From Halarcobacter ebronensis (lineage in GTDB: Bacteria > Campylobacterota > Campylobacteria > Campylobacterales > Arcobacteraceae), in NCBI RefSeq assembly GCF_013201825.1, contig NZ_CP053836.1, forward strand, positions 744,001 to 808,000: 64,000 nucleotides of DNA. Reading direction: 5' to 3'. A program made the translations under genes and the position numbers. Positions 18,851 to 25,837 of this stretch are shown piece by piece. How positions within the stretch are numbered: position 1 is the first letter of the stretch; each line of letters opens with the position of its first letter. Under the pieces are notes generated by a model. The model had not been told where the DNA came from. It saw only the letters and a list, made by a program, of their open reading frames with translations, and made no database searches.

Positions 18851-18924
18851 ATATAATTTCCATTAGTTAAGATAAAGGACGATTATATAGAATAATTGTT
18901 GATAATTGTGTTAAAAGGAAAATT

Positions 18925-19515
18925 GTGAAAATAGTTTTAGCTACAGCTAATAAAGGAAAGCTTGAAGAGTTTAGAAAATTGTTATCAAATATAGAAGTTA
19001 TTGCATATAAAGAGTTAATTGGTGAGTATGAAGTAATTGAAGACAGAGATAGTTTTCAAGGAAATGCAATAAAAAAAGCTCAAGAGATATATGAAAAAAT
19101 AAACGATGAAAATGTTATTGTTATCTCTGATGATAGTGGAATAAGTGTTCCAGCACTTAATAATGAACCAGGGATCTACTCAGCTAGATATGCAGGAGAA
19201 AATGCTACAGATAAACAAAATAATGCAAAATTGATATCAAAATTAAAAGAGAAAAACTTGGATAAAACTCCAGCTTATTATACAGCTTGTATAGCTATTG
19301 TCTATAAAAAACAAACCTACAGTGTTCATGGGTGGATGTATGGAGAAGTTCTGTCTTGTGAAAAAGGTGAGGGTGGTTTTGGTTATGATCCCATGTTTAT
19401 TCCAAAAGGTTTTGATAAAACTTTAGGAGAACTTCCCTATGAAGTTAAAAAAGAGTTTTCCCATAGAAGCAAAGCTTTACATCTAGCAAAAAAAGTGTTA
19501 GATGTTATTTTATAA
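18925..19515 (+). CDS. rdgB: XTP/dITP diphosphatase (RdgB/HAM1 family)
   Basis: A 196-residue house-cleaning enzyme that hydrolyses dITP, XTP and dUTP-like non-canonical nucleotides to the monophosphate, keeping them out of DNA. Diagnostic motifs are LATANKGKLEEF at the N-terminus, ISDDSGI with the catalytic Asp, PGIYSARYAG, GYDPMFIP and FSHRSKAL. The start is GTG at 18925 with AAAAGGAA five bases upstream. It converges on the pseudopilin genes across a shared terminator. Confidence 0.97.
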   Translation: MKIVLATANKGKLEEFRKLLSNIEVIAYKELIGEYEVIEDRDSFQGNAIKKAQEIYEKINDENVIVISDDSGISVPALNNEPGIYSARYAGENATDKQNNAKLISKLKEKNLDKTPAYYTACIAIVYKKQTYSVHGWMYGEVLSCEKGEGGFGYDPMFIPKGFDKTLGELPYEVKKEFSHRSKALHLAKKVLDVIL

Positions 19516-19541
19516 AAAGATTATTTGATAATCTTTTTATA
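19511..19541. terminator. Bidirectional terminator rdgB / pseudopilin operon
   Basis: A stem of up to 14 bp (core AAAAAGATTAT / ATAATCTTTTT, loop TTG) overlaps the ends of both convergent genes. A and T runs form the arms, so it can serve both strands. Confidence 0.8.
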
Positions 19542-19847
19542 GACTCGTATATCTGAATCTAAATTTTTTACAATCATCTCTATTTCATACTTTTTATCAA
19601 CTCTTTTTATATTTGCACTTATATTAAAACTCTCGTCTGGAATCTCTATTTTATTTATACTCTCTAATGTTGGCAAATATAAAATATACTCCTCTAGAAA
19701 TTTAAGATGATTTTTTGCTTGAATATATTTATGTTGATTTATGATGTTTGTTGAGGCAATCGCTTTTGTCTCAAAAATATTAGTGCAAAGCAGTGAAAAT
19801 ATAAAAATTAAAATAAGAGTAAAAAGAAGTACAAAAGAGTTTTTCAT
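19521..19847 (-). CDS. Small membrane-anchored protein, third pseudopilin-like gene after proC
   Basis: A 108-residue protein with one N-terminal hydrophobic helix (NSFVLLFTLILIFIFSLL) that looks like the start of a minor pseudopilin. It has no Glu at position 5 of the mature form, as seen in GspK/PilX-type tip proteins. The rest is a short soluble region rich in Lys and Ile. It overlaps the preceding gene by 4 bases (ATGA type) and is the last gene of the proC operon. It may take part in a competence or type II-like pseudopilus. Function is inferred from position and N-terminus only. Confidence 0.7.
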   Translation of the reverse strand: MKNSFVLLFTLILIFIFSLLCTNIFETKAIASTNIINQHKYIQAKNHLKFLEEYILYLPTLESINKIEIPDESFNISANIKRVDKKYEIEMIVKNLDSDIRVYKKIIK

Positions 19848-20194
19848 AGTTTAAAACTCCAATTTTGTGAAATTTTATTATCAAGTTCTATATGAATATT
19901 TAATATATTTGTGCCGTTTTGCATATTAAACTTTGTAACATTGTCTAATAAAACAGCATTACCAAAATATAGTGTTTTATTAGAATAGTTTAGAGTGTTT
20001 ATAATTTGAGGTAAATTCTTTTCAATAATAATTTTTGTACTTAACATATCTGTTTTTAAAATTGCAAGATTTTGATTCTCTATTTGGGTTAGGTTTATCT
20101 CTTTTATAAATTTTAGAGTCAAAATTAGAGTAATTGAAGATATAAAGATTACTAAAATAAGTTCAAAGAGTGAAAAAGCTTTAGTTAATCTCAT
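19844..20194 (-). CDS. Pseudopilin-like protein, second gene after proC
   Basis: A short basic leader (MRLTKA) precedes the prepilin peptidase signature FSLFELILV, with Glu at mature position 5 and a long hydrophobic helix. The remaining ~90 residues form a small soluble domain. I prefer the ATG at 20194 because it gives a normal leader; an in-frame ATG at 20218 would add eight residues. It overlaps both neighbours and so is translationally coupled. Likely a minor pseudopilin used for DNA uptake, in line with the competence genes near proC in C. jejuni. Confidence 0.75.
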   Translation of the reverse strand: MRLTKAFSLFELILVIFISSITLILTLKFIKEINLTQIENQNLAILKTDMLSTKIIIEKNLPQIINTLNYSNKTLYFGNAVLLDNVTKFNMQNGTNILNIHIELDNKISQNWSFKL

Positions 20195-20471
20195 ATTTAA
20201 ACAATCCCACTTTGTCATCTTTATAAGATATTTTTTCTACTTTTTGTTTTTTTAGTTCACTGTCATTTATTATAATAGTGATTTTTTTACTCTCTTTAAT
20301 AAAACTAGAACTATAACTATTTGTTGTAAAAGAGTTTTCTAGATTATTTAGAAGCATAAAGTGTTCATCAAAGTTTTCGTAGTAGGAGTATTTAGAAAAT
20401 CCCACTACGATAACACTTAGTAAAAGTAGGCTTATTAGCGTCTCTAAAAGAGTAAAACTATTTTTTTCCAA
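20181..20471 (-). CDS. Pseudopilin-like protein directly after proC (CtsT-like)
   Basis: A 96-residue protein starting MEKNSFTLLETLISLLLLS: a short leader and the classical class III (prepilin) cleavage site before FTLLE. The rest is a short soluble domain. Its gene overlaps proC by 14 bases. I recall ctsT, a small gene needed for natural transformation in C. jejuni, lying right after proC (Cj1076-Cj1077), so this may be its counterpart. The whole block proC-pseudopilins, bamD, lon seems to follow that order. No pseudopilus ATPase or secretin is in the window. Confidence 0.78.
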   Translation of the reverse strand: MEKNSFTLLETLISLLLLSVIVVGFSKYSYYENFDEHFMLLNNLENSFTTNSYSSSFIKESKKITIIINDSELKKQKVEKISYKDDKVGLFKYEIN

Positions 20472-21222
20472 TCTCTATAGCTTTATTGTGTGCTGCTTCC
20501 ACAGCTTTAATAAAGTTGCTTCTAATTGCTCCCTCTTCTAAAACTGCAACACCAGCCGCTGTTGTTCCCCCTGGACTCATAACTGAATCTTTGATAATTG
20601 CAGGATGGCTGCTTTTTAAAAGCTCTGAAAAACCTTCAAAAAGTCCATGAACAAGTTCACTACTTGTTTTTCTATCAAGTCCAGCTTTAACAGCCCCATC
20701 AGTCATTGATTCAGCAATTAAAGCTAAAAATGCTGGACCACTACCTGCAACAGCTGTAGCAATATCAAGCTGTTTTTCAGTATCAACCCAAATTGCTTTA
20801 CCTATTAAAGAGAAGATATCAAGGGCTACTTTTGCAGCCTCTTTATCTCCTGTTATTGTAGTTGCAGATTTTTTAACCGAAGCCGCTACATTTGGCATTG
20901 TTCTTATATAATATTTAGCTTTTATCTGTTTTTTTAGACTCTCTAAAGTTGTTCCTGCAAGTATAGAAAAAAGAATATTTGCATTTCCTTCTAGTCTTGC
21001 TGCTACACTTTGAAGAGCATAAGGTTTTACACAAAAGATTATATTTTTATTTGTAATATCTTCTATATCTGATAACTCTTTTATTTCAATTTTTGGAATA
21101 TATTGTTTAAGTTTTTCTAACTTGTTAATATCTCTTCCTATAACTTCAACCTCAAAATTATTTACTAATCCTTTAGCCAAAGCTTGCGCCATAAAGCCAT
21201 TTCCAATAAGTGTTAACTTCAT
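20458..21222 (-). CDS. proC: Pyrroline-5-carboxylate reductase
   Basis: The last step of proline synthesis: NAD(P)H reduction of pyrroline-5-carboxylate. The 254-residue product has the Rossmann motif (IGNGFMAQALAKGL) at the N-terminus and the C-terminal dimer/active-site signature AGSGPAFLALIAESM...DGAVKAGL, then MSPGGTTAAG. A TATAAT on the minus strand (21258-21253) and AAGAGG precede the ATG. It heads an operon of overlapping pseudopilin-like genes, an arrangement unrelated to proline and likely kept for transcription. Confidence 0.96.
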   Translation of the reverse strand: MKLTLIGNGFMAQALAKGLVNNFEVEVIGRDINKLEKLKQYIPKIEIKELSDIEDITNKNIIFCVKPYALQSVAARLEGNANILFSILAGTTLESLKKQIKAKYYIRTMPNVAASVKKSATTITGDKEAAKVALDIFSLIGKAIWVDTEKQLDIATAVAGSGPAFLALIAESMTDGAVKAGLDRKTSSELVHGLFEGFSELLKSSHPAIIKDSVMSPGGTTAAGVAVLEEGAIRSNFIKAVEAAHNKAIEIGKK

Positions 21223-21252
21223 AGATTACCTCTTAATTTAATTAATTTTTAT

Positions 21253-21258
21253 ATTATA
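21253..21258 (-). promoter_or_regulatory. -10 box for the proC operon
   Basis: TATAAT on the minus strand about 30 bases upstream of the proC ATG, in the divergent gap to bamD. Confidence 0.5.
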
Positions 21259-21350
21259 ACCAATAAAGAAAATAAGGTCAAAAAAAGTAAGAAAATAGCA
21301 AGGTTTTATTGGATAGAATACTTCTTTTAAGATGAAAAAGGATTAGTTAA

Positions 21351-22022
21351 ATGGATAAATATTTTAAGCTTAGTAGTCTATTTTTAGCTGCAGGATTGGT
21401 TTTTGCCCTCTCTGCTTGTTCACAAAAATCAGATAAAGTGCAAGAGTTTAATAAACCTGCATTGTATTGGTACAATCAGATGATGGATGAGATAAGTACA
21501 GGATTTTTAGAAGATGCTGATGATACTTATATCTCTTTAGAGAGTGAACATAGAAACTCACCACTTCTTTCAACTGCTTTACTTGTGTTAGCTGATGCGC
21601 ATATGAGTGAAGAGGAGTATGAACTAGCAAATTTCTATTTAGATGAGTATATTAAAAGATTTGCTTATAGTAAAAATATAGATTATGTAAGATACTTAAA
21701 AATTAAAGCAAACTTTATGGGATTTGTTTATGATTTAAGAGACCAACAATTAGTAGAAGATACTATAACACAAATTGATGAGTTTAGAAAAACTTTTCCT
21801 AGATCTCCATATACGCCACTTGTAAATACAATGAGTGCAAGACTTTATATGGCAAAAGCAACACTTGATAAAGAGATTGCTGATTTATATGAAAGAATTG
21901 ATAAACCAAAGGCATCTGAATACTATAATGAAAAAGTTAAAAAATCTTGGGTTGATCCAAAAGAGATTGAACCAGTAGACACTCCTTTTTATAGATATCC
22001 ATTTGAAAAAAATTTATTTTAA
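21351..22022 (+). CDS. bamD: Outer-membrane assembly lipoprotein BamD
   Basis: A 223-residue lipoprotein with lipobox LSAC (Cys23). The mature part is made of TPR-like helical pairs in which ALYWYNQMM, FLEDADDTYISLE and SPLLSTALL match the YfiO/BamD family. BamD works with BamA to insert beta-barrel proteins into the outer membrane. A TAGAAT -10-like box (21314) and AAAAGGA lie upstream. lon starts 21 bases after the stop, so the two are likely co-transcribed; I recall a similar pairing in C. jejuni. Confidence 0.93.
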   Translation: MDKYFKLSSLFLAAGLVFALSACSQKSDKVQEFNKPALYWYNQMMDEISTGFLEDADDTYISLESEHRNSPLLSTALLVLADAHMSEEEYELANFYLDEYIKRFAYSKNIDYVRYLKIKANFMGFVYDLRDQQLVEDTITQIDEFRKTFPRSPYTPLVNTMSARLYMAKATLDKEIADLYERIDKPKASEYYNEKVKKSWVDPKEIEPVDTPFYRYPFEKNLF

Positions 22023-22043
22023 TAAAAATATTTAGGAGAGTAG

Positions 22044-24461
22044 ATGGAATTAGAGAATTATGATTCTTTCCCTCAGGAAATACCATTAATTATTGAAGAT
22101 GATATATTCTTATATCCCTTTATGATAGCGCCACTTTTTTTATCAAATGAACAGAATATAAAAGCAGTAGAAGAGGCGATAGAACAGAATAAATTAGTAA
22201 TAGTTTCTGTTAGTAAACCAGGATTTGAAGGGAAAAGAGAGAGCGGTAGTTTCTATGACGTGGGTGTTGTAGGAAATATTATGAGAAAAGTAAGTCTCCC
22301 TGATGGAAAAATAAAAGTTTTATTTCAAGGGCTAATAAAAGGTAAAATAGAGAAATTTGATGAAAATCGTCCTGTTGTTGCCTATGTAGACAAACTTGTT
22401 GATGAAGAGTCATCTAAAGAGAGTATTGCTTCAATTATAGATGTTTTAAGAGAACAAGTAAAAAAACTATCAAGAATTAATTCAAAATTTCCAGTTGATT
22501 TAATAAAAACAATAGAAGAGAATGATGACGCAACTAGAATTGCAGATTTGATATCTTCTGTTTTAAGAGTTAAAAAAGATGAAGCTTATAGTCTTTTTTC
22601 ACAAACAAATGTTGAGCAAAGACTTCTTGATATAATTGAAACTATAAAAAAAGAGATTGAGAGTTTTAAAATTCAAAAAGAGATTACTCAAAAAGTAAAC
22701 TCAAAAATTGAAAAAACTCATAAAGACTACTTTTTAAAAGAGCAAATTAAAGCTATTCAAAAAGAGCTTGGAACTGATAACCAAAAAGACGTGGAGATAA
22801 AAGCTTATAAGAAAAAACTTAAAAAGTTAAAATCTTCAATGCCAAAAGATGGTTATAAAGAGACTAAAAAACAGATTGATAAATTAAGTAGAATGCACCA
22901 AGATTCTCCTGATAGTGCTTTACTTCAAACATATATTGAAAATGTGCTTGAGATACCTTTTGGAGTATATTCAAATGAAAAAATCTCTGTAAAAAATGTT
23001 GAAGATCAATTAAATGATGATCACTACTCTTTAGAAAAACCTAAAGAGAGAATTGCAGAATATTTTGCAGTTAAAGAGATGCTTGAAGAGAGAAATATTC
23101 AAAACCTAAAATCAAAAGGTACTGTTTTATGTTTTGTAGGACCTCCAGGTGTTGGTAAAACTTCACTTGCAAACTCTATCTCAAAAGCATTAAAAAGACC
23201 ACTTGTTAGAGTTGCTCTTGGTGGAATGGAAGATGTAAACGAGTTAAGAGGTCATAGAAGAACTTATGTTGGAGCAATGCCAGGAAGAATTGTAAAAGGT
23301 TTAACTGACGCAAAAAGTATGAATCCTGTTATGGTTTTAGATGAGATTGATAAACTTGGTGCAAATCATAGAGGCGATCCAACTGCTGTTATGTTGGAAG
23401 TTCTAGACCCAGAACAAAACAATGAGTTTAGAGATCTTTATTTAAATTTTGCTATTGATTTATCACAGGTTATTTTTGTTGCAACTGCTAATGATGCAAG
23501 AAAAATTCCAGCTCCTTTAAGAGACAGAATGGAGTTTATTGAGATGTCTTCATATACTCCAAATGAGAAATTTCATATTGCAAAAGACTATTTGATTCCT
23601 CAAGAGCTTGAAAAACATGGGCTTAAAAAGAGTGAAGTCTCTTTATCTGATACAACAATTGAAGCGATAATCTCTAAATATACAAGGGAAGCTGGAGTTA
23701 GAAATCTAAGAAGAGTTTTTGCAAAACTATTTAGAAAAGCAGTAAAACAACTACTTCAAAACAAAGAGCTAAAAAAAGTTTCTATTAATACAAAAAATCT
23801 TGTTGAGTTGTTAGATAATCCTATCTTTGAGATTGATCCAGCAGACAAAAAGAACTCTATTGGGCTAACAAATGGTTTGGCTTGGACAGCTGTTGGTGGA
23901 GATGTTTTAAAAATTGAAGCAGTTAAATTAAAAGGAAAAGGTAGTTTAAGTGTAACAGGAAATATGGGTGATGTAATGAAAGAGTCATCTAAAATCTCAT
24001 ACTCTGTTGTTAAACTTCTAATTGATAATAAAAAATTAAAAATAAATAAAAATATCATTCCTAAAACTCCTACTGAAGAAGCAGAAAAAATTGCTTTAGA
24101 TCCAAGTGAAGTTTATAAAAGATATGATATTCATCTTCATATTCCAGAAGGTGCAACTCCAAAAGATGGACCTAGTGCTGGTATAACTATGGCAACAACT
24201 ATTGCTTCAATTTTAAGTGAAAGAGAAGTTAAATCTGATCTTGCAATGACAGGTGAATTAACTCTTACAGGAAAAGTTCTTCCAATTGGAGGATTAAAAG
24301 AGAAACTAATTGCTGCACATAAAGCAAAAATGAAACTTGCGCTTATTCCAAGAAAAAATTACCAAAGGGATTTAGATGAAATTCCTGATGAAGTAAAAGA
24401 GACTATGGTAATAAAAGCAGTTGATACAATTGAGGATGTTTTAAAAGAGGCATTGGTTTAA
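22044..24461 (+). CDS. lon: Lon ATP-dependent protease
   Basis: An 805-residue cytoplasmic AAA+ serine protease for damaged and regulatory proteins. In order: N-terminal substrate-binding domain (~10-210), coiled-coil region, AAA+ module with Walker A GPPGVGKTS (about 366-374) and Walker B VMVLDEIDK, and the C-terminal protease domain with Ser711 in DGPSAGI and Lys754 in GGLKEKL. The Ser-Lys spacing of 43 equals that in E. coli Lon. AGGAG precedes the ATG. It is followed four bases later by a small membrane-protein gene. Confidence 0.98.
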   Translation: MELENYDSFPQEIPLIIEDDIFLYPFMIAPLFLSNEQNIKAVEEAIEQNKLVIVSVSKPGFEGKRESGSFYDVGVVGNIMRKVSLPDGKIKVLFQGLIKGKIEKFDENRPVVAYVDKLVDEESSKESIASIIDVLREQVKKLSRINSKFPVDLIKTIEENDDATRIADLISSVLRVKKDEAYSLFSQTNVEQRLLDIIETIKKEIESFKIQKEITQKVNSKIEKTHKDYFLKEQIKAIQKELGTDNQKDVEIKAYKKKLKKLKSSMPKDGYKETKKQIDKLSRMHQDSPDSALLQTYIENVLEIPFGVYSNEKISVKNVEDQLNDDHYSLEKPKERIAEYFAVKEMLEERNIQNLKSKGTVLCFVGPPGVGKTSLANSISKALKRPLVRVALGGMEDVNELRGHRRTYVGAMPGRIVKGLTDAKSMNPVMVLDEIDKLGANHRGDPTAVMLEVLDPEQNNEFRDLYLNFAIDLSQVIFVATANDARKIPAPLRDRMEFIEMSSYTPNEKFHIAKDYLIPQELEKHGLKKSEVSLSDTTIEAIISKYTREAGVRNLRRVFAKLFRKAVKQLLQNKELKKVSINTKNLVELLDNPIFEIDPADKKNSIGLTNGLAWTAVGGDVLKIEAVKLKGKGSLSVTGNMGDVMKESSKISYSVVKLLIDNKKLKINKNIIPKTPTEEAEKIALDPSEVYKRYDIHLHIPEGATPKDGPSAGITMATTIASILSEREVKSDLAMTGELTLTGKVLPIGGLKEKLIAAHKAKMKLALIPRKNYQRDLDEIPDEVKETMVIKAVDTIEDVLKEALV

Positions 24462-24465
24462 CTTT

Positions 24466-25023
24466 ATGCGAAGAGAAAACAGAAGGGATAGTCAAGTTGT
24501 TAACAACTTCTTTACCTTCGCCTCAATTGCTATAATCTCTATTACAATTACAATCTATACAAACTATATAACAGAAGAAAAACCTAAAGTCTTAGAAAAG
24601 TTGCAGTGTGAAAAAGAGACTCCAACAAGAGTAGTTGTAACAGATAGAAAACTTCTAAAAAAATCCGTAAAAGCTTTGGATAAAGGCTATTACAAAATAG
24701 AGAGTTCTTTTTTAAAGAGCCAAGATGATAAATCAACAGTAGAAAAAGCTATCTCTTTAAAAGAGCTTGAACAATATTATGTAGATAATATAAAAAATCC
24801 TGCTAAAAAAGAGTTGGAAAAATATCTAAAAATAAGAGTTGAATTAATTGAAAATGAAAAAAAAGATGAAAATTTATATGCAGGAAAACTTATAAGCTCT
24901 TTTCGTATAAACTCAAATGAGTTATTAAGATTTGAGAGTGATATTAAGTTTATGTATAAAAATGCAATCAAAGATAGGGTAGATTGCTCTATGAAGGTAT
25001 ATAAAAATTATGTTGAAAACTAA
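24466..25023 (+). CDS. Single-pass membrane protein of unknown function
   Basis: A 185-residue protein with one N-terminal membrane helix (~16-35, FTFASIAIISITITIYTNYI) after a basic start, then a charged, mostly helical soluble part predicted to lie in the periplasm. No family recognised. It starts four bases after lon and overlaps the rhomboid gene by 14 bases, so the three are one transcript. It might be a substrate or partner of the membrane protease, but nothing in the sequence shows that. Confidence 0.75.
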   Translation: MRRENRRDSQVVNNFFTFASIAIISITITIYTNYITEEKPKVLEKLQCEKETPTRVVVTDRKLLKKSVKALDKGYYKIESSFLKSQDDKSTVEKAISLKELEQYYVDNIKNPAKKELEKYLKIRVELIENEKKDENLYAGKLISSFRINSNELLRFESDIKFMYKNAIKDRVDCSMKVYKNYVEN

Positions 25024-25549
25024 AGATTTAACAGCAACAAACATTGTAATTGCAATTACAGTTATAGTATATTTAATACAGATAAATATGAACTACGGAG
25101 GTCTTTTTTTAGGGCTTAATCTATATTTTACCCAGGGTGGCTTTTTTTGGCAGCCTCTTAGTTCTATGTTTGCCCATGGTGGTTTTGGACATATTGCCAT
25201 GAATATGTTTGTACTTTATCAATTTGGAAATCTAATAGAGAGATATAGAGGCAAAAAAGAGTTTCTAACAATATATTTTGTTGGTGGAATTTTAACTTCA
25301 CTAATTAGTTATTTGTATATCTACTATTTGGACAATGGGGTAAATCTTGTTGGAGCCTCTGGGGCTATTTGTGTTCTTATGGGATATATTGCTTTTTTTG
25401 ATAAGTTTCAAAGAAATGGGATAATTACTTGGATTTTAATAATCTCAGTTGCACCAATACTAATAGGACTTCCAATTGCTTGGTACTCTCACTTTATAGG
25501 ACTTGGTTTGGGATTTCTATTTGGAATGATTAGAAAAGCTACTTTATAG
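25010..25549 (+). CDS. Rhomboid-family intramembrane serine protease
   Basis: A 179-residue protein with about six membrane helices that cleaves membrane proteins inside the bilayer. The catalytic dyad is Ser117 in VGASGA (GxSG) and His161 in WYSHFIGL. The upstream FAHGGFGHIAMNMF stretch carries the HxxxN oxyanion-loop residues. It is small, without extra N- or C-terminal domains. Its start lies inside the preceding gene. A tiny zinc-ribbon gene converges on it two bases away. Confidence 0.93.
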   Translation: MLKTKDLTATNIVIAITVIVYLIQINMNYGGLFLGLNLYFTQGGFFWQPLSSMFAHGGFGHIAMNMFVLYQFGNLIERYRGKKEFLTIYFVGGILTSLISYLYIYYLDNGVNLVGASGAICVLMGYIAFFDKFQRNGIITWILIISVAPILIGLPIAWYSHFIGLGLGFLFGMIRKATL

Positions 25550-25550
25550 T

Positions 25551-25724
25551 CTATTGTGCTGGTATAAAGTAGGTAATTATAGACATTACTATAAGTATAA
25601 ATGCAATTGTAATAAATATCTCTTTTAGCTTTACTGTGGGGTTTAAAATTCCGCAGTAGGGGCAACGTCTAAGTTTTGGTTGAATTTCACTTTTACAGTT
25701 TCTACAAGGTTCTAGTTTTATTAT
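25551..25724 (-). CDS. Small zinc-ribbon membrane protein without a standard start codon
   Basis: On the minus strand a frame encodes about 57 residues: a four-cysteine zinc ribbon (PCRNCK ... RCPYCG), a short basic linker, then one membrane helix (IFITIAFILIVMSIITYFI) and the stop TAG. This is a coherent protein architecture. A good Shine-Dalgarno (AAAGGA, 25733-25728) sits just upstream, yet the only codons in position are two ATA (25724, 25721), preceded in frame by a stop. Either initiation uses ATA, or the start has been lost. The 288-bp gap before the hybrid kinase otherwise holds only AT-rich sequence. Confidence 0.6.
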   Translation of the reverse strand: MIKLEPCRNCKSEIQPKLRRCPYCGILNPTVKLKEIFITIAFILIVMSIITYFIPAQ

Positions 25725-25837
25725 TTATCCTTTATAATAAGTTTTGAATTATACCAAAATATAGTTCATAAAACTCTTCCTTTGATTTAAGTTTCTAAAT
25801 ACTAAAATACTATATAGTCCTTCATATAAGGTGTGTT

